NCBI GenBank assembly: GCA_003008705.1
Contig: PDUO01000086.1
Coordinates: 66,014-130,013 of the forward strand
Direction of reading: 5' to 3'
Length of the DNA stretch: 64,000 bases
Source: Pezicula radicicola
Taxonomy: Eukaryota; Ascomycota; Leotiomycetes; Helotiales; Dermateaceae
The first letter of the stretch is position 1. Each line of letters begins with the position of its first letter. Positions 11,753-22,980 of this stretch are shown here, one piece after another. Under the pieces are notes generated by a model. It was given only the letters and a program-made list of their open reading frames with translations. It did no database searches and was not told the origin of the DNA. The position numbers and the translations under genes are program-made.

Positions 11753-13010
11753 ATGGGCAACTTTCTCGCTCCTCCTGCATGGCTTCTATCTAGTAGTGAA
11801 CCCACCGTGCCGCCTATTGGCTACCACCCCCATCTCTTTGACCATGCCAGCATTATACCCTCCACGGTGTCAAAGGGTTCCAGTATCGCCAACTTTATCT
11901 CAACTTCATCCGGACTTGACGGACCTATGATATCATTGATCAATAGCACGGTCTTCGACTGGTGGTACTTCGACTGCATTTCGAACGATTTACAAACATC
12001 ACTTAGTATTGTCTTTTACACATCTCTTTTTACGGCATTCCCATTCCTGAGTCACAGTGATCATACCACAGTACTCGGAGTATACGCGACTTTTCCAAAT
12101 GGAACCAAAGCTAGCTTTAATCTCGATGCAACAGAAGCGATCGTCACAACTATACAGGACGGCTCCTCGGGATACTATTCTGGAATAGACGCATCATGGG
12201 TCGGCTCGCCAGACTTGTCTTCGTACCTCGTCTCGATAAATTCGCCAGACAATGGTCTCGTCGGCAATTTCACATTGGAATCCACAGCTCCAGCACATCA
12301 TCCTTGCGGACCTCTCGAATCCGGTATTAATATGGAAGTTGCACCAAATATTGGTTGGTCGAATGCAATGCCTGATGCAAACGGAGCGGTAGACTTTTCA
12401 TTTCATGGATCTCGGCTCCAATTCAATGGCGTCGCTTACCACGACAAGGTATTCCCACTCCCCCCTATCCATCGCTCATCTAGTAGAGTTTTTTCTTTGC
12501 TAACATACATTACAGAATTGGGGCGACCAACCCTTCCAAGACAACGTCGCAAGTTGGTTCTGGGGTCACGCGCGTCTTGGCAACTACTCTATTGTCTGGT
12601 TCGATTCGTTGGATCTCAACGGCACAGAGCACACCAGTGCCTACGTCTCGCAAGATAGCAATATCCTCACAGCATCTTGTGCACCTCATTCAATTGAAGT
12701 TCGTCCCATAGGAGCGAACAGTGAATACCCGCCAAATATAGCTTCGGGCAATCCTGATGGCTACAATATTGTGATTGACTTGAATGCCGAAGGTTTGGGA
12801 AGGTTGGAGTTGAATGTTACTATTGTTTCAATTCTCGCTGAAGCTCCGGGATTATATATCAGGGGTTCTGGGAGTGTGGTTGGTAGGTTTGTGGATTTTA
12901 GTAACGAGGTTTTAATGGAGGGTGGTGTGGCGGTTTTTGATCAGTTTACGCTCGTGGATGAGAATGGTGTGTCGATTTTTGGTGAGGGAAAGAAGAGAGG
13001 GGTGTTTTGA
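11753..13010 (+). CDS. AttH/hydroxyneurosporene-synthase-like protein (fungal Diels-Alderase-like)
   Basis: Two exons, 11753-12448 and 12516-13010, give 396 aa from the ATG at 11753. The intron is placed by the continuous motif VAYHDK|NWGDQPF, followed by SWFWGHARLGNYSIVWFD. This NWG and Trp-rich pattern is typical of the AttH/CrtC-like double-lipocalin family that includes fungal Diels-Alderases and hetero-Diels-Alderases. An earlier ATG at 11659 opens a hydrophobic stretch (MVLSPPMLSVIVIL) that could be a signal peptide. A 37-nt intron 11702-11738 would join it in phase, so the 5' end is uncertain. Family proteins are pericyclases or isomerases in polyketide and meroterpenoid pathways, and this one sits among tailoring-type genes. 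Family call fairly sure; the reaction is inferred. Confidence 0.78.
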
Positions 13011-13821
13011 CTGTGTCTGGATATAAATAGCGTTAGACTAATAACAAGACAAATAATAGTAGTTATATAAATGCGAACATGGTAAGAAAAGGCCACAAAT
13101 TCTTTCCAAGCTGTAAGTAAAAGAAGAGAACTCCACAGCCTCAAAGAGGTAACAGGTGGAAACGTCTTTTCTATACATGATGATATATTACAGTATAAAA
13201 TAATACATTTATTAGCTTAACGAATGTGACTCAAGAATGCTTGTCTTCATATAATTCAGCTATCAGGAAGGTAATATCAGCTCAATATTTTAGCCGAGTC
13301 GTATCCCACTTGAAAATATCGAGCAAACCCTGGGACAAACCTTTTTTATTGGCAACATCGCAGGATTAAATCTAGAGAATCTCTGAATTGAGGTTAGCGA
13401 TTGATTCGGCGTACGAGATCAACAGACGTGCTTGCTCCCTTCCATCTACGTTTCGTACATTAGACAAGCTCCGCAATCAAATAATGGCAACTGAGAACGC
13501 CGACTCTATTAGAAAAGTATTGCTGGTAATTTTATCTCTTAGCAGATGTAAAACCTCAAAATATCCAGGTATTATTCTGATGTTAAAGGTTGAAAATCCG
13601 CGCTGGGCGATTTTAAGCTGTGGCTGACGAGTACTAACTTAATTCTAGCGAAGCGGCACAGGCAACAATTTATGGAGTATGCCCTGTACAAATACCACGG
13701 CAAGCCCCCAGCTTCCTCTAAACTTAAGTTATACTTTTCCTAGTTCAGCAGCTACCTGGCAGAATAATCCAGGCCACGTTTACCTCCAAACACACCACCA
13801 TTCGACTTTCATACCCTCAAA
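13011..13821. other. Intergenic region, nothing supported
   Basis: About 0.8 kb between two genes in the same direction. Moderately AT-rich, with only a short open frame at 13388-13627 that shows no recognisable protein. Confidence 0.5.
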
Positions 13822-15065
13822 ATGTCGAAATCGTGCCTCATAGTAGGTGGCGGAATCGCAGGTATCGCAGCAGCTTTGTCACTGTCCAAAATCGGCATAT
13901 CGTGCGAAATTTATGAACTCCGCGCGACACCAGCTACCATCGGTGGATCAGTAAACTTGACTCCGAATGCGTTACGATTGCTAGAATATTTGGACGTGGA
14001 AGTATACGGATGTCGCGTCGATTCCATCGAGATATTCTCCTTACATACAGGTGCGCTGCTTGGTGAGATGCCGTTTCGGAAATTTGGACCTTCGTTGAGA
14101 ATTCTACGGGAGGAATTACTACGGGCATTGTTGCGGGCTGCAGACAAAAAAGGGATCTCTGTGATTTATGATTCTAAATTGATGTCTATTAAGGATGAAA
14201 GTGGAGATTCGAAGGTGACGGCTACTTTTGACAATGGGAGTGAAGTCCAGGCTGATTTCATACTTGGTTGTGATGGATTCCATTCGGCTGTGCGTACTCA
14301 GTATGTTGATCCTAGTCGACCATCTACTTATACCAATGTCGCTATTGCGTATTCCATTATCGATGGAAAGGGAATGAAAGTTCATTTCCACCAGACATCC
14401 ATGAACGCAGGTCGATTTGGGTCGTTACTTGCGTCGTATGTTGATCCAGATCGAATCAAGATTTATTTTGGTGCTGTTATGGAAACTCCCGAGCAAAAGG
14501 ATAAACAGGGATGGAGAATTCGGGGAAATGATCGCCAGAAGACGCTGGATGAAATCGATAGGAGGTACAAGGACTCGGCTATTCCGTGCGTTAACGAGCT
14601 TGTCAAGAGGGTAGACGACTTTATCTTCTATCCGATTTATACCCTTGGGCCGAGGGGTCAATGGTCTCGAGGAAGAGTATTATTATTAGGTGACGCTGCT
14701 CATGGGGTGGGTTACTCTCTATTAATCCGTCCTGTGAATGATGTTCTCTGACGAGTTGTTAGATGCCTCCACAAGGAGAAAGCACAGGTCTGGCGATTGA
14801 AGATGGCGTCCTACTTGCTCGGGTTCTCTCTTCCTCTTCTGAAATGTCTATTCAGGAAGCCTTCCGAGTGTATGAGAAGACGAGGCGACCACGAATCAAT
14901 ACGGCATATAAGGAGGCAGTGATGAGATGGGAGAGTGTCAAAGATAGAAGCTGGTTTATGCAGAAAGTTATTGAGTGGTTGATGTGGGCAATTTTGTGGT
15001 ATAAAATGGATTCTTTCGAAGCGAGCGTTTCTTACGATGTCCGCAAAGAGGAGATTGTCCGGTGA
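13822..15065 (+). CDS. FAD-dependent monooxygenase (PHBH/salicylate hydroxylase-like)
   Basis: Two exons, 13822-14706 and 14763-15065, give 395 aa. The first ATG is followed at once by the dinucleotide-binding strand SCLIVGGGIAGIAAALSL (GxGxxG). The family's second motif GCDGFHSAVR lies near residue 150, and the FAD ribityl-binding motif GDAAHG|MPPQGESTG near residue 290 spans the 56-nt intron, which fixes the splice sites. This is a class A flavoprotein monooxygenase, which uses NAD(P)H and O2 to hydroxylate or epoxidise aromatic or polyketide/terpenoid substrates. The length is near the lower end of the usual 400-450 aa. Neighbours are the AttH-like protein and a secreted hydrolase. The substrate is unknown. 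Confidence 0.92.
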
Positions 15066-15344
15066 ATTGTATGTTAGGGCATTTTGAGAAGACGTGAAGA
15101 AATGCATCTCTACTCAATTAAATCGAGGGTCTCCACTCCATACTTCGGCTGACTTGGCCGCTTGTTCGGGGCTCAGAGCTCACTGCTCAGATGTGAAGAC
15201 GGAAATGGACTTCTGTGAGGTTACTTTTTGTAAGAGACTGATGTGGTAATTGAGGGCCAATCAATCCCTGCTATGTACAGGAAAAAGTAGCCATCCAATC
15301 ACCTATATCTTCGATCGTTCAAACAAGAAGACTCCTGCGGTCTT

Positions 15345-15443
15345 CGAAGTCACTCAGCACATTGCAAGGCTTCAAGAGAATATATGCGAAAGGCGTCATT
15401 CATCAAGATCTACGCCCTGACGCTTACCTTACCCACAAAAGGT
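15345..15443 (+). pseudogene. Possible protein-kinase catalytic-loop relic
   Basis: About 30 codons in one frame read like the catalytic loop of a kinase: FKRIYAKGVIHQDLRPDAYL resembles LxxIHxxGVxHxDLRPxN. Nothing recognisable continues on either side and the gene is not complete. Either a small relic or a chance likeness. Confidence 0.25.
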
Positions 15444-15491
15444 AAGTATCTAGCAAACAGCAAGCACCAGCATCAGCAACAACGCAATTCG

Positions 15492-16905
15492 CTAGAGGAA
15501 GCGACCGTCCTTTGCTAGCCAATTGGCCATGTAGTCATGGGCCGTCTTGGTTGTGTCCCCATACTCGCCAGGATAAGTCTCACATTCCGTGCACGTGTCG
15601 ATGGTATGCGCGGCACCTTCAACGAAGCAAATGGTCGTGTCGTTGCTACCCGAATTGAGGTAGATCTTCTCGGCATTCAGATATTCCCAGTGGCCCGTCA
15701 TGCCCATCGTAAGAAGCGGCACCTTGATTCCCGGGACAGCTTGGATGGGCACCATGTGGCTTGAGTTCCACTGGATACCCGTGAAGCTGTCCTCGTTGTA
15801 TGAAAAATCATCACTGATACGGAGTGCATAGGCACCTAAGAACCGTGTGATGGACGTTTTAACGACGCCGTTTGAGTACGAATCGGCATCCGATGGGCCA
15901 AAATTGGTCGGCACGCGGACAGTATGGACGATCTCAGTAGTGGTTGATGCGTTCTTGTGCAGAAGTGGCCAAGGATAGATAGTGTGCGAGAGAAAGGTAG
16001 GGTCCTGCGAGAACAACTTATTGTCTTCAACTCCATATGCTGCGTCGGGAATGTACATTATTTCGTCATCAGTGAATGATCCGTTTCCGGCGGTGATAGC
16101 AGCATAACGGTCCTCAGCGTGTGCGAGAATACGTTGCATACGGTTTGCTACGCCCGACTGAAATGCCTTGACGAATTCAGCAGTAAAATTGCTTGCACCA
16201 GTGGCATTGAAGCCATTCGCAGGATTATAAACACTAAGACTGTCATTGACCAACAAGCCGGAGTTCTCGTCAATAATCTCGGCACCGAGACTCAGAAGCA
16301 TCATGGTTGCCATCCCGTAATTGGCATCGATCAACATGATTCCGTCAGCTGTAGGAAGGTCTTCCAACTCGGAGCCACACGGGTAGATCTTCTCCGATCC
16401 ATTGCATGCCGAAATGCCATTCTCGGCAATATTCTGATAAGCCGACATCATGGCACCGCCCCCGCTGTGGCCGAATAGGACAACTTTATCAATGATATCA
16501 GTTTGGTTGCGCAAGTACTCGACACCTTCGCCAACGGCCTGCATCATGCCCTCAAAATAGACATCCGTATCACCTCCGTATTTACTGCCGGGGCCATCGG
16601 CACAAAAGACGGTGAAGTCTCGCTCCGCGAGCTGTGTACAAGTCGAAAAGGAGATATAGTTACTTTCAGAATGCATCACGAAAATGGCGATACCTGCATT
16701 CGGTTAGCAACTTCAAGTTCCTATGCATAAGTGTAAGGTGGACAATAATACTTGCATTCGGCCCAACTGTGGCCGGCCGATAAAGTCCCCCGACAACAGA
16801 TTCCAAATTGACTAGTTCGGGCGCCGGTAGGGTGTCATTCTGGGCATAAGATAAACTGCTAAGCACAGTAAAGGCAGCAAATGGGGCTGTCTTGAGGTTG
16901 ACCAT
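15492..16905 (-). CDS. Secreted alpha/beta hydrolase (lipase/esterase-like)
   Basis: Two exons on the minus strand, 16905-16752 and 16693-15492, separated by a 58-nt intron, give 451 aa. The N-terminus (MVNLKTAPFAAFTVLSSLSYA) is a likely signal peptide. The nucleophile elbow is GHSGGG, about 125 residues in. A late GAAHTID segment probably supplies the catalytic His, followed by a Cys pair (CTEC). There are many N-glycosylation sequons. The protein is therefore a secreted serine hydrolase acting on an ester or amide. The family, lipase, feruloyl esterase or other, cannot be fixed. It points toward the FAD monooxygenase (convergent), so it need not be co-regulated with it. Confidence 0.88.
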
Positions 16906-18519
16906 ATTTGCTCTCTTTTGCCAAAGCTGGTCTATTGGTGAAGAATTTTGATAGAGTGATGGAAAGATGTTAATGAAACGACAGAAAGATGGTGAAACGA
17001 GAGAAAGATGTTGAAGAAGTAAAAGAGAGTTGGTTGACCAAGTGTAGACTTGTTACTATGTTATATATTGTATTAGAATTTTCACAACCAAGGAACATCA
17101 GATTTGCGATTATCATTGTAGCTACCATGACTGGCTGAGAACGCGTCGTCGTATGAGGCGTAACTTACGCAAAGAAAACTCATTGCAGATGAACTACACC
17201 CATACAGAGTCGGTAAATGGTTATGCTCTCCTCAATCAATTTAACGTAGCATCTCCTGATTTAATTGATCGGCTTGTCGGTCAAGTAACTGTCCGACATA
17301 ACGTAACTTCTTAACCTTCTACAGAGGTCTCCCCAGTAATTATTACCGACCATCGAATCCCATCATCAGATCGCCATTGATGTACTTACCTTAATTCGAT
17401 TCTTTGTCTGTGCGCTATATCCGCTAGTTGGCCGGAATATTAAATGCGTGCTACCCCCGCACTTCACCACCGCTCGCGTAAACAAGAACCTGTCTCTGCA
17501 GTGCTAACCATGCATGTCTTGTTTTCTCATGGAAGCAGCGTGGAGACTTTGGATAGAAGATCCATTAAATCAGTGATGTGATAGTAAAATATCGGCTGAT
17601 ATCCGGAAGTAAAATACCGACACCGATATAATAGGACGTTTTCGAAAATCTCATGCTGACAATAGATGTCTCTGCAAGAGGTGTGCCAAACATTGTGCAA
17701 TTTAATGTTATCTGCTAAGCGATGGGCTGCCCTTTACCTGTGAAACTGGCCATTAGTCGCTCCCGAAAATAAATTGAACTGGCTGAGGCAAATCTAGTTT
17801 ATAATCAACATTCAAGTGTAGATAAATACCCTCCAACTTTGCTAGTTGTTTCTACCGCGGAGTTAGTTGGGATTCCCGCTTCTGTAATACTACCTTTCTT
17901 CTTTTTCCTCTCAAGGACCCCAATCGAGATATCCTAGACGCCGTGGAAATGCATTTGTTAGGCTGCGGGATATTAGCCCTAACCCATTCACTTAAAACCC
18001 TTGGTTGTCATAGAATCTTGAAGATTGGGAGAGTCTAGGATCTAATTTGACTCGTGTTTCGCACCTTGTAGATAGTTTTACTCCTGCCGGAAACCCTTAA
18101 ATCAGGGAAAGCGTTCCCCGTCATGGGTTTCCCTGTCCGCTTCTCAGGTACTCAGCTTCTTCCAATGAAATTCCATCGATCTCCAGATATTCTTTCCTGA
18201 TGCTGCAGGGACTAGTTGACTCAAGATTCCGTTATTAGACGCGTCGGTCTCCACGTGGATATGAAGACCCAAATTGAAATGTACAAAATAGTAGTATCTA
18301 TTCAACATTGCTTCAAAGCTTGAAAAGTGTTAATCTTCTCATTCGCCAATTTTAACGGCGGTCTCTTCCTCGATGCTATACTTTTCTCTTTCAGTGAATT
18401 CCTGGCTCTTTAGTTGTATAATAATTTAAGAGAACGTGCTACTATCTATTATATTCAAGTATATATAATACTAGTACTATGTTAATTAACTTCTGTAAGT
18501 ATTCTCACTCACACCACCA
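16906..18519. other. Gene-free 1.6-kb region
   Basis: Upstream of the hydrolase gene. The part near 16906-17300 should hold its promoter. The rest is AT-leaning, full of stops in all frames, with no recognisable protein relic. Confidence 0.5.
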
Positions 18520-19414
18520 CTATTGTGCTCGAGGGTTCGCACACACCAATACAACTTGTTATTTCAACACCATTTGGTTCACCAGTAGGTCCAAAACTAT
18601 TTACCAAACGACTCTCGTACATTAAACGCGGATTTCCCTTCACTTCAGTACTCGACTCCTCAACCTTCTTATATTGGGTCGCACGTCTTCCAGGGAAGTT
18701 ATCTGTATCCCTCTTTGAACCTTGAGTTAAAGTCTATCTTCTGTTTGACTGTGCACTGTATTCTAAGTACGGTGGATTTCCTGGCTTGATAACATTATCT
18801 CCTACATATATCGTTCTTTCCTTAATAAGGCTCAATTCCTCGCACAACTTCAAGTTAGTTGTATATGCTGGTTTGTAATGGTCAAGAAACATCATGCCCA
18901 CAGTGTGTAACCCCCGTCAAAATAGTTTCTTAATACCATGATCACTAGGTCCAACCACAACTTGTATGATGTCCTCTAGACCTGCAACTTCAACTAGTGT
19001 TGCAATAGCCTTCGCGAATTTCGGACTTCGTTCCAAGGAATAGTATCATTTGCCTCCAGTGTTATGGACTGCTGAGCTGAACAATATTGTTGGATACCCA
19101 CAGTATCCTCCAAGTTCAATCATAGCCTGTGGCCTCGCTGCTTGAATTGCATCTGACAATCTTTCCATCGTGCTCGCCTATGTTCAGGTATTTTTTCGTC
19201 CTTCCGAACTCGCCAATAACTTGCAGGACCCTTGATGGATTACCCTGGATTTCGGATTTTTGTTCGAGGATAAATTCAACCAGTTCTTCTTCGCGGCCGT
19301 CATCAAACTATTGAGGTGAGCGTGAGGGCGATAACCCATGATTCGAATACAGCTACTCACAAAAATCTCTTCTTGAACGGCATAAGCTTTAGAAATTTCG
19401 AATTGCCTCATCAT
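18520..19414 (-). pseudogene. Catechol O-methyltransferase pseudogene
   Basis: Reading the minus strand from 19414 down recovers a near-complete COMT-type protein in pieces. The order is KAYAVQEEIF, then an intron-like gap with GTGAGT...AATAG, then DDGREEELVEF, IGEFGRTKKYLNIGEHDGKIV, ARPQAMIELGGYCGYP, FLDHYKPAYTTNLKLCEEL, DNVIKPGNPPYLEY, FPGRRATQYKK, and YESRLVNSFGPTGEPNGVEI near 18560. These match the order of SAM-binding, Mg-binding (DHYK, DN) and C-terminal motifs in fungal COMTs. The frame is broken by a shift after GEHDGKIV and by at least three in-frame stops (after NTGGK, after GIKKLF, after QSNRR). The gene is dead but still easy to recognise, so inactivation looks fairly recent. C-to-T type changes would explain the stops, which would fit RIP, but this is not shown. 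Confidence 0.85.
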
Positions 19415-21038
19415 CTGCAAACTAGGTTGCCGTGTCAAAATGCCAGCTAGTTCCCAATTGCGACTTGTGGTGATTTGTAGATTAATTTTCAGGCGCAATG
19501 AACTATAACCCTGCAAAAGGAATTGTAGATAGAGGAGAAGACAATAGTTATTGATGATTGAGTCGTTGATGATCGAAAAGCTGATACAAAATTGTGGGAG
19601 TGGTTGCAAATTTGGACGCAGATACTCAGATCCACCCTGTTCTAGGTGGCTTCATGGACCCGGCAATATGGTTTGCCAGCAGTGTGATGTAGAGCTGTGG
19701 CAATAGAAGTGGAATTTGGAAACGGACTGAGGTTATTAAACAAGTGAATAGCTGCAAGTGTAAAGGTACTACACCACTGATCGATATTTGCAAGGCGTCG
19801 ACTCGTTTTCGTGTTCGGAAGCATCTAAATGACATTCCTAATCGGGCAATGTAACCGTAATGATTGTAACGATGTCACTCTAGAACGACGGAAACAATGT
19901 ATATCTCGTACAAGAACAACAAGAACAGCAACTAATGCTGTCAAACTTGGCCCTCCATTTCCCGAGTATGCACTTCTTCCTGCTGTGGATGCAAATTTCT
20001 CGGGATTTCTAATGTCTTGCGGTCGTAGATAAAAGCTTCTTCGCTTTAATTGTACCTGTCTAACAGATCTGCTGAACTTTAATTACTTGAGTAGTATGTA
20101 ACCAGACCCGAGAATGGAAACTCCAATATATATTGTACTTATCCTTATGTTCTCTGCATCTACTTCTAGCCAATCGGCTCTTGCACATTTCTCAACGATG
20201 TGTCTGCTGAAGAGATGAATGATGCATTAAGAAGGCACAATCAGCTGATGGAAGAATACCTACGCAATGGCGAGGGTCTTGGAGCATATGTCGATGCGTG
20301 TGATACAGGATATACAGAGAATACAAAAAATGGAAGAGGAGAACAATCTGGAAGGGTCGGCAAAAGAATTGAATGGCCGGAACCGGGATGTTGATTCTCC
20401 AAGGAACGATGCTGGACAAACGAAGAGCAAGCATAATGGTCCACGGAAAGGCAAGGTACGTTACAATAATCATGCTAGTGGTACTACTATGGCTGTTGCA
20501 TCTATTCTCTCTTACTCAGAGGAGCCTGCGTACTGTAAGCCAAAGCGGGAGAATGGATGAAAGGATAGTGTAATAGAAATTTGGTTTAGGAAATTGAAAC
20601 TGTGCAGTCATTGTACGGATATGAGCGGACCTGCTCTGGTGGCTCGGCTATAAATGAAGTCATATATTAATCCCAGAGTTGGGCTTTATTACATATATGG
20701 TAAAGTAGTACAGGGACTTACGCAAACTGGTTCCCTGGGGGCCTATATTTGCGGAATCTTTTAATTGTATACTTTTTTTTTCACCGAAATCTGCTAAATC
20801 TGAAAAGTTCAATGATTCTACGGGAGAAGTTATTTGGGATCTCACTTGCCCAATATCAAAGAATGGAACAGCCCTCTTACTATCAGAGATTACTTTGACG
20901 AGGTCACATCTCTACCCTTAATACGGGACTGGACTAAGTTCCATTGTTACTCTCCTTTGGCTTGTGAGCTTTTTTATTTTAAATCCAATCATATCTAGGT
21001 GCGAAAACTCGCCTGTCTCTATAATCTATCTCCAGTGT
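19415..21038. other. Gene-poor region with a doubtful coding-like patch
   Basis: No complete gene. At 20190-20470 two overlapping plus frames have coding-like content (helical and charged, such as NQLMEEYL and IQRIQKMEEENN), perhaps a small broken gene. The family is not recognised. Confidence 0.4.
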
Positions 21039-22441
21039 TCATTCGATCCACTCGGCTTCAATTAGCCACAGTCGAGACCTAGGCGGCAAAGTTGCACCAA
21101 GAAACTTATAACGTGGATCTGCGGCCTTAAATAGCGCTTCCCAATCATCCTTACTTCGTTCACGCCCATTCATAACACCTAGCATCTACAATATATTAGT
21201 CATGTCAATAAGTTAAAGCCGAGTGTCTTACTAGAACATCCAAACCCCTAAAGCATCTGTTAGCACAACATCTATAACATTGCTGGAAAACAAACCTTGC
21301 AGCCCTCTCATCGAACCACCGTACTTCCCCAGGGTCAGGCAAATTGGTGTCGTTGATCAAAATCTTCGCACCAGGTTTCAATACCGGAACTGCAGCTTTT
21401 AGAATATCGACCGCCTTCTCGTCAGAATAATTGTGGAAGACAAAGCGGTAGAAATATACATCTGCCACAACGGTCTGAGGAGTGAAGAAGTCGTAAGCCA
21501 TCCACTCTAAATTTGCTTCCGCATTGTCAACCTTCATTGCTTCGCTCATCTCGATATCTTGAACAATTAGCCGCAGTGAAGGAAATGACTTCTTGATTGC
21601 TGCACTCGCAAATCCATTGGCCCCACCAACCTGTGTGTCTGTTAATTAGGCTGTAATATTTCAATATGAACAACACTTACGTCCACCACAGTACCATTAC
21701 CCAGCTTTTCCCAAGGATAACCCTCAACTAAGCTTGATACCCCATATCCTTCTCCAGTGCTGAAGAGTTCCATAGCACGTCCAAAATTAACCCTCCGGTC
21801 AGGATCCTTTTGGACGTCTTCGAATAATGAAATCTCACCTGGGCACCCCATGGCTATCGAATAACCGGCTTCTCTGTGATTTCGAGATTCTGGCCATCGC
21901 TGGAGAGCATCCATCATATGGGGGTAAAATTTCCAGGCAGTTTCAGTGTGAAGGTTCACAAAGGCGGCGAGTCTTATGTCCTCGACAAGCAACTTTGATG
22001 CCGGTGAATGCGATACTTTCCCGTCATGTTCAGAAAACAGCCTGCTAGTCATGGCATGGCGTAACATCCGTCGAAGTATGGATTTTGGAATACCGCATTT
22101 CTGAGAAAGTTCTTCATAAGATATGGCTGAATCGAGTGGAACAAGGTTGGCCAATTCCCAGCGGCTGATCGCATGTAGAGGGGCGAGATTCACATTCTAG
22201 AAATGATGATTCAGACCCATGTTCTGAAATAAAAGAGCAATGGAAGTCAACGAACCGACCACGCTAACTCGCGAATCATGTTGGCATTGCCTATAAGAGC
22301 AGCGTTAAACTCTGGAATCATGTCAATCAAGTCTAATCGCGCCTCTCTCTCCTCCTTCGAATCAGCGATAAGACTTTCAGGTGTAGCGAGCGCTTCACGC
22401 AGAGCCGCTGCTAGAGCGACAAGATTGTTTGGGGCCATCAT
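21039..22441 (-). CDS. SAM-dependent O-methyltransferase (fungal COMT-like plant/OmtA type)
   Basis: Five exons on the minus strand (22441-22256, 22196-21681, 21630-21296, 21247-21232, 21185-21039) sum to 399 aa, and all phases agree. Exon 4 is only 16 nt. The N-terminal third is the dimerisation/winged-helix part (SYEELSQKCGIPKSILRRML). The SAM site VVDVGGANGFASAAI spans the second intron. Further family motifs are VYFYRFVFHNYSDEKA, with the general-base His region, LKPGAKILINDT, and a C-terminal LWLIEAEWIE. The family methylates hydroxyls of polyketides and other aromatics; sterigmatocystin/aflatoxin O-methyltransferases are members. The gene is divergent from the LaeA-like gene across 539 bp. 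Substrate unknown. Confidence 0.92.
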
Positions 22442-22980
22442 AGACCTTGGCCGAGATGCAAAGTACCTTAGGAGTAGGTGGTGGACGTAGTTGGGGGAAT
22501 ATTTACATTCCTCCAAACTCATAAGGTGCTGCACGACTCGTAACACATGACCAGTTTTTGAAATGATATGTAGGACAGGAGATGGACCAGGTTTAGGAAA
22601 TATCACCGTAACCCCGACCTTCGGCTTCGGGGGTCCGACAGAGTAAGTATATCCGAAGACTAATCTATTATCGGCTGACTTGGTAGTTATAAACGCACCT
22701 GCATATATACCGGGACCATGGTATATGCACGCCGAAGCACACCAATCACATTTATTATGCAGGATTTGGTTTGATATCATTTTCTCGCTTACGACAATAG
22801 AACATCTGCTCGGCTTGACGGAGAAAGCTGAGACTGGGCTTGGCAGCGACAAAGCTCAACTACATAAAACATTAAGTACTTAACATCAGGTCTCTTCCGT
22901 TTCCGGGTTATGTTTTAGTGGATTCCGTACAAAATCGTCGCGTCTGAAAATTAGAGATATTTTGCCTCGTTAATAACGCC
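22442..22980. promoter_or_regulatory. Shared intergenic region of two divergent methyltransferase genes
   Basis: 539 bp between the start codons of the O-methyltransferase (minus) and the LaeA-like gene (plus). A shared promoter is inferred from layout only. An open frame extends the O-methyltransferase frame up to 22852, but it lacks family similarity, so the ATG at 22441 was preferred. Confidence 0.45.

Noticed and set aside
18525..18725. Plus-strand ORF of 66 codons
   Set aside because: It is the antisense of the C-terminal part of the COMT pseudogene.
22442..22852. N-terminal extension of the O-methyltransferase up to 22852
   Set aside because: The added residues show no similarity to the family, while starting at 22441 gives the usual 399-aa length.
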